In this document: positions 14,748 to 23,227 of the stretch, piece after piece
Position numbering within the stretch: the first letter of the stretch is position 1
Layout of the letters: every line of letters begins with the position of its first letter
From: CAVQBC01 sp963848415
GTDB taxonomy: Bacteria > Actinomycetota > Thermoleophilia > Solirubrobacterales > Solirubrobacteraceae
DNA length: 64,000 nt
Direction: 5' to 3'
Assembly: GCA_963848415.1 (NCBI GenBank)
Contig: CAWKDN010000002.1
Span: 310,001-374,000, forward strand
Made by a program: the position numbers and the translations under genes
The notes under the pieces: generated by a model
What the model saw: the letters and a program-made list of their open reading frames with translations, nothing else
What the model was told of the DNA's origin: nothing
The model's database searches: none

Positions 14748-15782
14748 TCAGGGCGTGACCATCACCTTGAGCGCCTCGCGGTCGTCCATTGCCCGGTAGC
14801 CGTCGGGCACGCCGTCGAGGCCGACCGTGCGGTCGAACACGCGGCCGGGCTCGATCCGGCCCTCCAGCACGTCGGGCAGCAACTGCTCGACGTAGGCCCG
14901 CACGGGAGCGGGACCGCCGCCGACCTTCACGTTGGCGAAGAACGCCGGCTGGGAGGCGGGCATCCCCGCCTCCTGGGGGACGCCGACGCGGCCGACCGTG
15001 CCGCCCGGCCGCGCGATCAGGATCGCGGTCTCGGTCGAGGCGCCGTGCCCGACGCACTCCAGCACGGCGTGGGCGCCGGCGCCGCCGGTCAGCTCCTTGA
15101 CCCGCTCGACCGCGGCCTCGCCGCGCTCGGCCACCACGTCGGTGGCGCCGAACTCGCGCGCGAGGTCCGTCCGGTCGGTGTGGCGGCCGAGGATGATCAC
15201 CTGCTCGGCGCCGAGGCGTCTCGCGGCGATCACCGCGCACAACCCGACGGCGCCGTCGCCGACGACCGCCGCGGTCATGCCGGGCGCCACGCCGGCGACC
15301 ACCGCGGCGTGGTGGCCGGTGCCCATCACGTCGGACAACGTCAGCAGCGACGGCATCAGCGCGTCGTCCTCCCCCACCCCCAGCGCGAACAGCGTCCCGT
15401 CCGCGAAGGGGATCCGCAGCGCCTCGGCCTGCGCGCCGTCCATGCCGTTGTTGCCGAAGAAGCCGCCGTGCAGACAGGCCGTGTTGAGCCCCTCGTGGCA
15501 GAACGCGCACGTCCCGTCGGAGTAGGCGAACGGCACCACGACGACGTCGCCCGGCTTGACGGTGCGGACCTCCGCCCCGACCTCCTCGACCACGCCGATC
15601 GCCTCGTGACCCATCGCCTGGCCGGTCTCCGACGGCTCCATCGACCCGTACGGCCACAGGTCGCTGCCGCAGATGCAGGCGCGGGTGACGCGGATGACGG
15701 CGTCGGTCGGCTCGGCGACGCGGGCGTCCGGGACGTCCTCGACCCGCACGTCCCCGGCCGCGTACATGACGGTTGCTCTCAT
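14748..15782 (-). CDS. Zinc-dependent alcohol dehydrogenase (MDR family)
   Basis: A 344-residue medium-chain dehydrogenase. The catalytic zinc region includes CICGSD and GHEAIGVVEEVG. The structural zinc lobe has DGTCAFCHEGLNTAC, with three Cys visible in place of the usual four. The Rossmann motif is VVGDGAVGLCAV. It would oxidise an alcohol or reduce an aldehyde with NAD(P). The ATG at 15782 starts the domain, although the frame is open far upstream as antisense to the DUF1801 gene. It heads a probable leftward operon with the cupin and aldo/keto reductase. Confidence 0.9.
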   Translation of the reverse strand: MRATVMYAAGDVRVEDVPDARVAEPTDAVIRVTRACICGSDLWPYGSMEPSETGQAMGHEAIGVVEEVGAEVRTVKPGDVVVVPFAYSDGTCAFCHEGLNTACLHGGFFGNNGMDGAQAEALRIPFADGTLFALGVGEDDALMPSLLTLSDVMGTGHHAAVVAGVAPGMTAAVVGDGAVGLCAVIAARRLGAEQVIILGRHTDRTDLAREFGATDVVAERGEAAVERVKELTGGAGAHAVLECVGHGASTETAILIARPGGTVGRVGVPQEAGMPASQPAFFANVKVGGGPAPVRAYVEQLLPDVLEGRIEPGRVFDRTVGLDGVPDGYRAMDDREALKVMVTP

Positions 15783-15893
15783 GCCCCTAGCCAAGCAGCT
15801 ATCGGTGCGCTGACGCGTCGAGACCCGGGTGCCGGCTTCGACAGCCAGGGTGAGACCATGTCCGCCCGCCAGGCAACGACGGAGGAGACCGGC

Positions 15894-16295
15894 ATGACCG
15901 CGCATCGCGATCCGCGCGTCGACGACTACATCGACCCCCTGCCCGGCTGGCAGCAGGACATCTGCCGCCAGGTCCGCGGGCTCGTGCACGCCGCCGACCC
16001 GGAGATGCAGGAGACGATCAAGCGGCGCGTGCAGCCCTACTTCGTGCTCGACGGCAACGTCTGCGCGCTGCTGGCCGCCAAACGGCACGTGTGCATCTTC
16101 CTCTACGACGGCGCGATCGTCCCCGACCCGGAGAACATCATCACCAGCGGCCACGGCAACAGCACCGGCCGGCAGATCTCCATCCACGAGGGCGAGACGA
16201 TCAACGCCCCCGCGTTGCAGGCGATGTTCGAGCAGATCGTCGCCAACAACCGCGCCGGCGGCTGGCGCAAGCTCAAGGCCGCCGCCGGCGGGTAG
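15894..16295 (+). CDS. DUF1801 (YdhG-like) protein
   Basis: A 133-residue DUF1801 protein with the VDDYIDPLPGWQQDICRQVR opening, an ETIKRRVQPYF core and the KRHVCIFLYDGA strand. The family has an iron-chaperone-like fold but no firmly established role. I choose ATG 15894 because GGAGGAG sits 6 nt before it. An in-frame ATG at 15858 has no such site. It is divergent from the alcohol dehydrogenase. Confidence 0.8.
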   Translation: MTAHRDPRVDDYIDPLPGWQQDICRQVRGLVHAADPEMQETIKRRVQPYFVLDGNVCALLAAKRHVCIFLYDGAIVPDPENIITSGHGNSTGRQISIHEGETINAPALQAMFEQIVANNRAGGWRKLKAAAGG

Positions 16296-16359
16296 TGCCA
16301 AGCGCGACTCGCCCTGTCACCGCCGTGACTGACAGGTACGTCTCTGGCCTTCAGACTGC

Positions 16360-16611
16360 ATGCGCGTCAACGGCGGCGTGGAGGGCGCGACGATCCCCGC
16401 CGGCGGCTCCGCCACGATCTTCGCCGACGTCGCCTACTCGGCCAGGCGCCGCGCCCCCGTTCGTGTTCTCGCGGATGAGGGCGAGGGGCGGATCACCGAC
16501 CCGGCGACGTTGCCGACCGGCAGGCCCGTGGCGATCAACGCCGCCGCCTTCGCCGGTACGCGCCGCGACGAGATGCCCTTGAACGACCAGGTGGTCGGCT
16601 TCCCCGAGTAG
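16360..16611 (+). CDS. Hypothetical small protein
   Basis: An 83-codon frame starting MRVNGGVEG, with a short beta-rich pattern and no signal peptide, membrane helix or known motif. No clear SD or TAnnnT hexamer precedes it. It may be a fragment of a larger lost gene or a chance frame. Confidence 0.3.
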   Translation: MRVNGGVEGATIPAGGSATIFADVAYSARRRAPVRVLADEGEGRITDPATLPTGRPVAINAAAFAGTRRDEMPLNDQVVGFPE

Positions 16612-16751
16612 GGCTCGGACGGACGGGCGACCGACTCGCTGACGAGCCCGGAGCGCGACGTGTGGGCTCGTCCATACCTTGGTGGCTGCCCCGCGACATC
16701 GCCTCCGCCTAGCGTCACACAGACATTCCCCTTCTCCTACGGAGGTCCACC

Positions 16752-17180
16752 ATGCGTCGCTTGCGCAGCGCTTGCGTAGTCACTGTGGCGGTCGCGTCGT
16801 TGGCGCTCCCGGCTGTTGCCGCGGGCGCACCGACGGTGTCGGTCTCGCCCACGGGCCAGCTCGGCCCCGAGGGGGCAAGCGCGGTGGTGTCGGTCACGGC
16901 GAGCTGCGACCCCGGCACCTTCAGCTCGGCCGTTTCGGTGACGGTCGTCCAAGCGCAGGGCAAGCGTCTCGTCCAGGGCAGCGGAAGCAGCGGAGGCACC
17001 ATGGGCGGAGCCCCGTTGGTCTGCGACGGCACTCCCCAGCTCGTGCCGGTCACCGTCAGGGTTTTCAACGCGCCGCTCAAGTCCGGAAGGGTCGCCGTCA
17101 CCGCGTCGGTGAGCCAGTCGGGTCCGACGGGATTCATCACCACGACGGTCGGTCCCCTCGAGGCCGTCCTGAAGAAGTGA
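16752..17180 (+). CDS. Small secreted beta-sandwich-like protein
   Basis: A 142-residue protein with a clear Sec signal peptide (residues 1-26, cleavage near VAAGA-PTV). The mature part is Ser/Thr/Val-rich with alternating strands (TVSVSPTGQ, AVVSVTASC, AVSVTVVQ, RVAVTASVSQ). Two Cys may form a disulfide. It looks like one immunoglobulin-like secreted domain of unknown function. GGAGGTCCACC precedes the ATG. It is convergent with the substrate-binding protein gene, 55 bp apart. Confidence 0.72.
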   Translation: MRRLRSACVVTVAVASLALPAVAAGAPTVSVSPTGQLGPEGASAVVSVTASCDPGTFSSAVSVTVVQAQGKRLVQGSGSSGGTMGGAPLVCDGTPQLVPVTVRVFNAPLKSGRVAVTASVSQSGPTGFITTTVGPLEAVLKK

Positions 17181-17235
17181 CGGCGTGTCGCGTCGCCGGG
17201 CACCGCGGACCCGGCGACGCGACGTTCGCCAGCGC

Positions 17236-18543
17236 TCAGAACGTCGCCAGCGCGTTCTCGATGTCCGACTGCGCCTGCTTCATCGCATCCTCCGGCGAGG
17301 TCTGGCCCGAGAGCGCGGCGTTGACGTTCTTGTAGATCGCCTGGGAGATCTGCGGATAGACCGGCGACACCGGGCGCGCCTTGGCGTTCTTGACGCCCTC
17401 GCGCAGCTCGGCGTAGAACGGCACCCGCTTCTGGACGACCGGGTCCTCGTAGGTGGACTTCAACGGCGACGAGACGGTGTACTCGGCGAGGAGGCGCGAC
17501 TGCCACTCCTCCGAGGAGAGGTAGTCGACCAGCGTCAGCGCCCCGCCCGGGTTCTTGGAGTAGGCCGAGATCACGCTGTTGGCGCCGCCGAGGATGCCGG
17601 CGGTGGTGCCGCCTTCGTACTCGGGCAGCGGCGAGACCTTGAACTTGCCCTTGAGCTTCTCCGTGTCCTCGCTGAGCGCGTAGGCGTAGGGCCAGTTGCG
17701 CATGAACGTGTACTTGCCCGTCTGCCAGGCGGCGAGCGACTCCGGCTCCATGTAGGTCGTGACCGCCTTGGGCGCCGCGCCGCTCTTGACGGCGTCGGCC
17801 ATCAGCTTCGTCGCCGCGACGTTCTCGGGCGAGTTGATCGTCGCCTTCGAGCCATCCGCGGAGAGCACGGTGCCGCCGGCCGCGTAGGCCAGCTCGAGCC
17901 AGTCACAGGTCAAGCCCTCGTACGGCGCGCCCTGGAAGACGATGCCGCCGGTATCGCCAGCCTGCTGGTAGACCTGCTGCCAGGTCGGCGGGGCCGCGTC
18001 GACCCTGTCGGTGCGGTAGTAGATGAACGCCACGTTGGTGTACTGCGGCGAGCCCCAGAACTTGCCCTCGTAGGTGGCGGTCTCCAGCGGCGCCGGGATG
18101 AAGCGGTCCTTGGTCGACTCGACGTAGGGCGTCAGGTCGTACAGCCAGCCCTGCGAGGCGAACTCGGCGGTCCAGATCACGTCTGAGCGGAAGACGTCGC
18201 AGTCGGGGGACTTGGCCTCCTGGCGCTGGACGAACTGGTTGCGCTGCTCGTCGGCCGAGGCCGGGAACTCGACGACCTTCGCCGTCAGGCCCTGGGCGGC
18301 GTACTTCGCGTTGAAGCGCCTGCGCCACTCCTTGGTCTCACCGGTCGTGTCCTTGCCGGTGCAGTAGGTGACCTCGCCCTTGGCCCCCTCCATCGCCTTG
18401 ACGTCGATGACCTTCGCGTCCTTGGTGACTTCAGCGGCGTCCCCGCCACTGCCGCCTTCAGATCCGCCGCTCATCGCGCCCCCGCAACCGGAGATGGCCA
18501 GCAGGATGATCGCCGCACCGGCGGCGAGGCCCGTCGTTCGCAT
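17236..18543 (-). CDS. ABC transporter substrate-binding lipoprotein (sugar-type)
   Basis: A 435-residue extracellular solute-binding protein of family 1. The lipobox LAISGC puts the lipid anchor at Cys20, followed by a Gly/Ser linker. The body has the two-lobe pattern of sugar-binding proteins (VVEFPASADEQRNQFVQR, SDVIWTAEFASQGWL, GANSVISAYSKNPGGA, YPQISQAIYKNVNAAL). It would deliver a sugar or oligosaccharide to an inner-membrane permease. No permease or ATPase gene lies next to it, so it is an orphan that must work with components encoded elsewhere or have another role. Confidence 0.88.
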   Translation of the reverse strand: MRTTGLAAGAAIILLAISGCGGAMSGGSEGGSGGDAAEVTKDAKVIDVKAMEGAKGEVTYCTGKDTTGETKEWRRRFNAKYAAQGLTAKVVEFPASADEQRNQFVQRQEAKSPDCDVFRSDVIWTAEFASQGWLYDLTPYVESTKDRFIPAPLETATYEGKFWGSPQYTNVAFIYYRTDRVDAAPPTWQQVYQQAGDTGGIVFQGAPYEGLTCDWLELAYAAGGTVLSADGSKATINSPENVAATKLMADAVKSGAAPKAVTTYMEPESLAAWQTGKYTFMRNWPYAYALSEDTEKLKGKFKVSPLPEYEGGTTAGILGGANSVISAYSKNPGGALTLVDYLSSEEWQSRLLAEYTVSSPLKSTYEDPVVQKRVPFYAELREGVKNAKARPVSPVYPQISQAIYKNVNAALSGQTSPEDAMKQAQSDIENALATF

Positions 18544-18609
18544 GAGCGCCTCCCTCTCTCTCGAGCGAACGCTACCGCGCGAGCGGCGGACGTGTGCCGG
18601 ACGACCCGT

Positions 18610-20126
18610 TCAGGCCGGGACGGCCCCCGGCCGGCCGTTCTCGACCACCCAGCTGGTGAGCGTCTCGGCCGGGCTCGCGGTGTCGGCGGCCGAGGCGACG
18701 ACGCGGTAGTCGGAGGTCCAGGTGTCGGGCGTGATGGTGGCGCGGACATAGCCGCGGCGGTCGCCGTCGAAGTACTTGACGTGCGGGTTCACCGGGACGG
18801 CCGCGGCGACGGCCGGCGCCCACGGGCAGCCGGAGGAGATCGAGGTGCCGACGAACTCGGTGGCGAGCGTCTCTGAGGCGGGGTCGGTGAAGTCGGCCTT
18901 GAGGTCGTTGACCCAGCTCGAGTGCCAGTCGCCGGTGAGCACGACCGGGTTGGACGGCCGCCGCGCGGCGAGGTAGGCGAACAGCCGGTCGCGAGCGCCC
19001 TCGTAGCCGTCCCACTGGTCGTGGTTGAAGCTCACGCCCTCGCCGGTGTCGTAGTCGAAGCGGGCGACGATCGTCTGCTGGGCGAGCACGTTCCAGCGCG
19101 CCCGCGAGGCGTCGAGTCGGCCGAACAGCCAGCGCTCCTGCTCGGGGCCGGTCATCGTGCGCCCGGGGTCACTGGTGCGCGGGTCGCGCGGGCCGGCCGG
19201 GAACGCGTCATCGAGCTGGTCGCCGCGGTACTGGCGGGTGTCCAGGACGCTGAAGTCGACCAGCTCGCCGTAGCCGAGGCCGCGGTAGAGCAGCATGTCA
19301 GGGCCCTGCGGCCGTTGCGGACGGCGTGCTCGTAGTAGGCCTGGAAGGCGGCGGCGCGCAGCGCGAGGAAGCGCCCGGGCTCGTTGGACGGCTCGCCGTC
19401 GGGCTGCGAGCCCCCCGCCGCCCAGTTGTTCTCGATCTCGTGGTCGTCCCAGGTCACCGCGAACGGGAAGCGCTCGTGCACGGCCTGCACGTCGGGCGAG
19501 GTCTTCTGACGGGCGTGGATGAGCCGGAAGTCCGCGAGCGTCTCGGTGTCACGGGCCTCGTAGACGTAGTCGCCGACGTGCAGGGCGAGGTCGAGCTCCT
19601 CCTCGGCCATCGTGCGGTAGGCGGCGAAGCGCCCGCCCGTCCAGCTCGAGCACGAGGCCAGGCCGAGGCGCAGCTGCGCGACCGCCCCGGCCGGCGCGGT
19701 CCGGGTGCGGCCGGCGGCGCTGACCTCGCCGCCGGCGATGAAGCGGTAGTAGTAGTAGTCACGGCCGGGCTCGAGGCCGTCGACCTCGACGTGGACGCTG
19801 TGCCCGAGCTCCGGGACCGCGGGGGTCCGGCCGCGCCGGACCGGCCGGCGGAAGGCCTCGTCCTCGGCGATCTCGTAGGCGACCGACACCCGGCGGGCGG
19901 GCATCCCGCCGCGGCCGTCGCCGGCGAGCGGATCGGGCGCCAGCCGCGTCCACAGGACGAAGCCGTCCGGCGTCGGGTCGCCCGAGGCCACCCCGAGCGA
20001 GAACGGGTCGCCGTCGAAGCGCAGCCGCGCCGCGGCCGGCGCCGAGGACACCCCCGCCGGCGCCAGCCACAACGCTCCTGCTCCCAGCGCTGCCTCGCCC
20101 AGTGCCTGACGCCGTGTGAGTGTCAT
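18610..20126 (-). pseudogene. phoD: PhoD-family alkaline phosphatase, frameshifted
   Basis: About 505 residues matching PhoD phosphodiesterase/alkaline phosphatase, in two frames. The first part (20126 to ~19305) has a Tat signal (TRRQALG), a fibronectin-like domain and the metal motifs HVGDYVYEA and TWDDHEIENNW. The second part (~19305 to 18610) resumes in another frame with MLLYRGLGYGELVDFSVLDT and contains LTGDWHSSW. Adding one base near 19300-19307 restores a single frame. Intact, the enzyme would be exported folded and bind Fe/Ca to release phosphate. The case may be a real single-base deletion or a sequence error. Confidence 0.85.
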
Positions 20127-20236
20127 CCCGCCTCGCCTCCCGAGGGTCGCAGTGCACGGCCACGCTGCCAGCACGCCGCGCCGCGAGGGTGAAAGCTCGG
20201 TGACCGTGCGTCGCCGGAAGGTGCCACCCTGTCGGC

Positions 20237-20677
20237 ATGCGGTGGCGCCGCGGCGGCCAGGACTCAGGAGAGCCCGTCGACGAGGGACACCGGCTCGACG
20301 ACCGGTCGTGGTCGGCGTACGCGCGTCCCGCCGGCAGCGGGCAGGAGCTCGTCGCCAGGTCCGGGCTGCCGGCGGAGACCGGGCCGACCTGGGCGCCCGA
20401 CGAGCTCTCGATCTGGCCGGTCGAGGGCGGGCGCTATGGGCTGGACGCGCACTACCAGGGGCGCACGGGCGCCCAGCGGGCCGCGCACCAGCGCGAGCGC
20501 CTGGCCCGCGCCAACCTGGAGGCCACGGTGCGCCGCAACCCGCGCGGAGGCGCCACCCTGCGCGTCGGCCCCCTCCCCCACCAGGCGGTCTGGATCGCGC
20601 TCGAGGCCTTCCTCGGCCGTCCGCTGGACGTACCGACCGGCGCCGAAGTCGAGCGGGCCGAGCGGCCCGCTCAATGA
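20237..20677 (+). CDS. Hypothetical protein
   Basis: A 146-residue hydrophilic protein with no signal peptide or membrane helix. The second half has an arginine-rich helix (GAQRAAHQRERLARANLEAT) and a tail with PHQAVWIALEAFLGRP. I do not recognise it. Codon use fits the neighbourhood and it is divergent from phoD across 110 bp, which supports a real gene. Confidence 0.5.
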   Translation: MRWRRGGQDSGEPVDEGHRLDDRSWSAYARPAGSGQELVARSGLPAETGPTWAPDELSIWPVEGGRYGLDAHYQGRTGAQRAAHQRERLARANLEATVRRNPRGGATLRVGPLPHQAVWIALEAFLGRPLDVPTGAEVERAERPAQ

Positions 20678-20733
20678 GCGAGCGTCCGGAGTGGCTCGGC
20701 AACGAGTCGCGACGAGCGTGGCAGCGTGACGGC

Positions 20734-21162
20734 TCAACCCGGCAGTCTGTGGCGGACGCCGGTGAAGCGCGCGAAGTCGCTGTCGTAGCTGACGATCTCC
20801 GCCCCGTGCTCGACCGCCAGGGCGGCGAGGTGCGCGTCGGTCGTGAGGTTGCCGGCGGTTCCGGCTTCGCGCAGGAGCCCGCGGAGGATCCCCGCGTGGC
20901 GCGTCGGGTGCACGACGATGGTCGCGGGCGCCGCCAGCCAAGCTTCGATCTGGGCCATCGCCTCGTCGGCCGGCATCGGGGGTGGGAAAGATCGCGCGGC
21001 TCGTACTCAGGCGGACGAACGCCAGCAGCGCCGCCCAGGCCAAGCCGACGGCCTCCCCGCCCGACAGCGACGCATCGAGCCATCGCGAGCCTCGGCGTGG
21101 TGGTGGCTCGCTTCGTCGATCGCGTAGAGCAGGACGTTGGCGTCGACGACGACCCGCTCGTC
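20734..21162 (-). pseudogene. vapC: VapC-type PIN-domain toxin with two compensating frameshifts
   Basis: The PIN ribonuclease pattern is clear but split. Frame one gives VVVDANVLLYAIDEASHHHA with the first acidic residue. A second frame gives WLDASLSGGEAVGLAWAALL and FVRLSTSRAIFPTP. Frame one then resumes as MPADEAMAQIEAWL, with TTDAHLAALAVEHGAEIVSY and DSDFARF carrying the other acidic residues. One missing base near 21083 and one extra base in the C-run near 20980 explain both shifts. No good start codon is seen in frame at the 5' end. As sequenced, the toxin is not made in full length. Confidence 0.82.
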
Positions 21163-21412
21163 ACTGGCCCTCGGTGAGGCGGCGCGCGAGCGCCTCGTCC
21201 TCCAGGTCAGCCGCGATCCGCAGCGCTCTGGTCAGGTCGAGCTCCGGCGGGCCGAGCCTGCGCGGCGTCGTGTAGCTGCGCGGCCGTGAGCCCCCGGCGA
21301 GTCCCGAGCGGATCGCCTCGTTGATCGCCTGCTTGAACGACAGGCCCCTGTCCCGCATCAAGCGCTCGACGAGGCGCCGCGTGTCGGGGTCGAGGGTGAC
21401 CGTCGTGCGCAC
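21161..21412 (-). CDS. vapB: VapB-type ribbon-helix-helix antitoxin
   Basis: An 83-residue antitoxin. The N-terminal ribbon-helix-helix (MRTTVTLDPDTRRLVERLMR, then GLSFKQAINEAIRSGL) binds DNA. The C-terminal half (PPELDLTRALRIAADLEDEA) would wrap the toxin. The stop overlaps the start region of the disrupted vapC, as usual for the pair. A 13-bp palindrome 15 bp upstream is the probable autoregulatory operator. Confidence 0.85.
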   Translation of the reverse strand: MRTTVTLDPDTRRLVERLMRDRGLSFKQAINEAIRSGLAGGSRPRSYTTPRRLGPPELDLTRALRIAADLEDEALARRLTEGQ

Positions 21413-21427
21413 CGTGCAATCGTAACT

Positions 21428-21440
21428 TCACAAGTTGTGA
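21428..21440 (-). promoter_or_regulatory. Palindromic operator candidate for vapBC
   Basis: TCACAA-G-TTGTGA, a perfect palindrome with one central base, ends 15 bp before the vapB GTG. Position and symmetry fit a ribbon-helix-helix antitoxin operator. Confidence 0.5.
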
Positions 21441-21474
21441 TGTCTTGATGCACCGTGAGCCGGGCGGACGGCTC

Positions 21475-22175
21475 TCAATCGCTGGGTGCGCGGGCGCTGA
21501 CGGCGGTGAAGGCGATCGTCTGCGTCCACCACGCCGGATCGGCGCAGTGCTCGAGGAACGCGTCGATCGACCGCTCGTCGAGGTCGCCGGAGGCGACGAG
21601 CCGGCCGCGCAGCTCGAGCCGTCTCCGTCCCGTACACGGCCCACGGCGACCTACCGTTGTACAGCGCGGGTAGTCGATTCCCGCCCGGCGCGACCATGCA
21701 AGCCAGCCGTCCCAGAACGCTCGGATGCTCGCCGGCTCTGCCACGCTCACCGGCAGGAAATCCGGCTCGATCAGCAGGATCGCTCCGCCCGGCCGCCCGC
21801 TCGCGACGAGGTTCGCGACGGCCGCCTCTGGGCGCGCGACGTGGTGGAGCACGGCCCGCGCCGTCACCAGATCGAAGCTCCTCGGTCTGACCGGCCCGGC
21901 GAGGATGTCCGCCTTGCGCAGCTCGAGGTTCGGCAGCTCCGCATCGACGAGCGACAGGTCGAGATCCACCGCCACGGCTCGTCCGCCGGGGGCCACGCAC
22001 TCCGCGAGCCAGGCCGAGACGAGCCGTTGCCGCATCCGGCTTCGAGCGTCCGCGCCCCGGGTCCGATAGCCAGCGCGTCGATGTGGCGGCGATGCATCGG
22101 GTCGAGCAGCCGCGACATCAGCTCGAGTCGCTCGCGCTCTCCTCTGTTGGGATGACCGAGGACGTACTCAGGCAT
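21475..22175 (-). pseudogene. Class I SAM-dependent methyltransferase, frameshifted
   Basis: About 233 residues. The first frame opens with MPEYVLGHPNRGERERLELM and reaches the SAM-binding motif I (RTLEAGCGNGS). After one missing base near 22021 the homology continues in another frame with SAWLAECVAPGGRAVAVDLD, ADILAGP and SFDLVTARAVLHHVARPEAA. This is motif order I-II-post II-IV of a small-molecule methyltransferase. The segment between GIDY and LELRG (about 21605-21680) is also odd, but I cannot show a second shift. The substrate is unknown. Confidence 0.72.
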
Positions 22176-22195
22176 AAGGGCCGGGCCGGACAACT

Positions 22196-23217
22196 CTAGT
22201 TGCCGCCCGCTCCCTGAACGGCGGGAGGCCCGCAGACGACGAAGGCCCGCACGGCCCACGTCGGGTCAGGGCCCGCGTTGGTCTGGATCGCTCGCACCTG
22301 CCAGCCACCGGCGAGCGGCTGGTTCTCGTACAGGGCGACGCCCTGGCCAGCAAGCTGCCCGCTCGTCGAGCCACCGCCGCTGAGCACCGCTCGACCGTCC
22401 GGGCAGCTTGCGCCGGCCGTCGCGGTAGCGCCATTGCCGGCCGACGGCGGACTCACGGGCTCACCCTCGACCACCAGCGGGGTGCCGACCGATCCCGGAG
22501 GCCCGCTCGGGCCCACGGGTCCTTGTGGCCCTTGCGGTCCGGCGGGCCCTGTCGCACCGGTCTCTCCTTGCGGCCCGGCGGGGCCGGTCGCTCCGGTTTC
22601 TCCCTGCGGCCCGGCGGACCCCTCGGGGCCGGCGGGCCCTTGCGGCCCGGCGGGGCCGGTCGCTCCGGTTTCTCCCTGCGGCCCGGCGGGGCCGGTCGCT
22701 CCGGTTTCTCCCTGCGGCCCGGCGGGGCCGGTCGCTCCGGTTTCTCCCTGCGGCCCGGCGGGGCCGGTCGCTCCGGTTTCTCCCTGCGGCCCGGCGGGCC
22801 CCTCGGGGCCGGCGGGCCCTTGCGGACCGGCGGGCCCAGCCGGCGCCGACGGGCCCGGCGGGCCTTCGGGACCGGCCGGCCCGGCCGGCCCTGGAGTGCC
22901 CGCCAGGCCCTGTGGACCCACGGCTCCCGTCGCGCCGGCCCGGCCGGACGGTCCGCGGGCGCCGCGCTTGCCGGGCCGCCCCTGGCGCCTCGGCGGCCGC
23001 GGCGACCGCGCTCGCCGCGGTCACCGCGCAGCGGCTCGTGGCTCCCGCCGTTGCGGCTGTGCTGCACGATGCCCCTGGTCGTGTGCTCCGCCGGCTGCCC
23101 GGCAGCGCCCTCGGCGCTCGGCTCCGCCGGCTGCCCCGCGGCAGGGAGCAACAGCATGAGGGCGCATGCGGCGGCCAGGATGCAGATCGGCGAGGTCCTG
23201 CGGGCAAGACTCGTCAT
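22196..23217 (-). pseudogene. Secreted collagen-like protein, frameshifted
   Basis: A 340-residue secreted protein in two frames. The 5' frame has a signal peptide (ILAAACALMLLLPAAG) and starts a Gly-X-Y series (GDRGERGRRGRRGARG). The 3' frame continues GKRGARGPSGRAGATGAVGP and about 45 further triplets, then a ~90-residue C-terminal domain with two Cys and an AVLSGGGSTSGQLAGQG segment. One extra base near 22980 restores both the frame and the triplet phase, so the shift is a true lesion or a sequence error. It is the last gene of the leftward surface module, 10 bp after the 1079-residue gene. Confidence 0.82.
22570..22785 (-). repeat. 36-bp tandem repeats in the collagen-like gene
   Basis: A 36-bp unit coding GPAGPQGETGAT occurs five times identically: at 22570-22605 and in tandem at 22642-22677, 22678-22713, 22714-22749 and 22750-22785. 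A diverged unit (22606-22641) sits between the first copy and the others, and a near copy of that unit follows at 22786-22821. Identical copies in whole triplets indicate recent expansion or contraction. Confidence 0.9.
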
Positions 23218-23227
23218 GCCACTCCGG

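Noticed and set aside
19290..19320. Programmed frameshifting in phoD
   Set aside because: The shift point has no X XXY YYZ slippery heptamer in the right frame; a one-base deletion explains it better.
21605..21680. Second and third frameshifts in the methyltransferase gene
   Set aside because: An alternative frame looks somewhat better between GIDY and LELRG, but the evidence is too weak to claim more than the shift near 22021.
22570..22821. Regularly spaced repeats that could suggest a CRISPR array
   Set aside because: The copies are contiguous without unique spacers and encode an in-frame collagen-like repeat.
22278..23159. Plus-strand proline/glycine-rich frame opposite the collagen-like gene
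   Set aside because: It is the complement of the Gly-X-Y repeats; the signal peptide and triplet pattern are on the minus strand.
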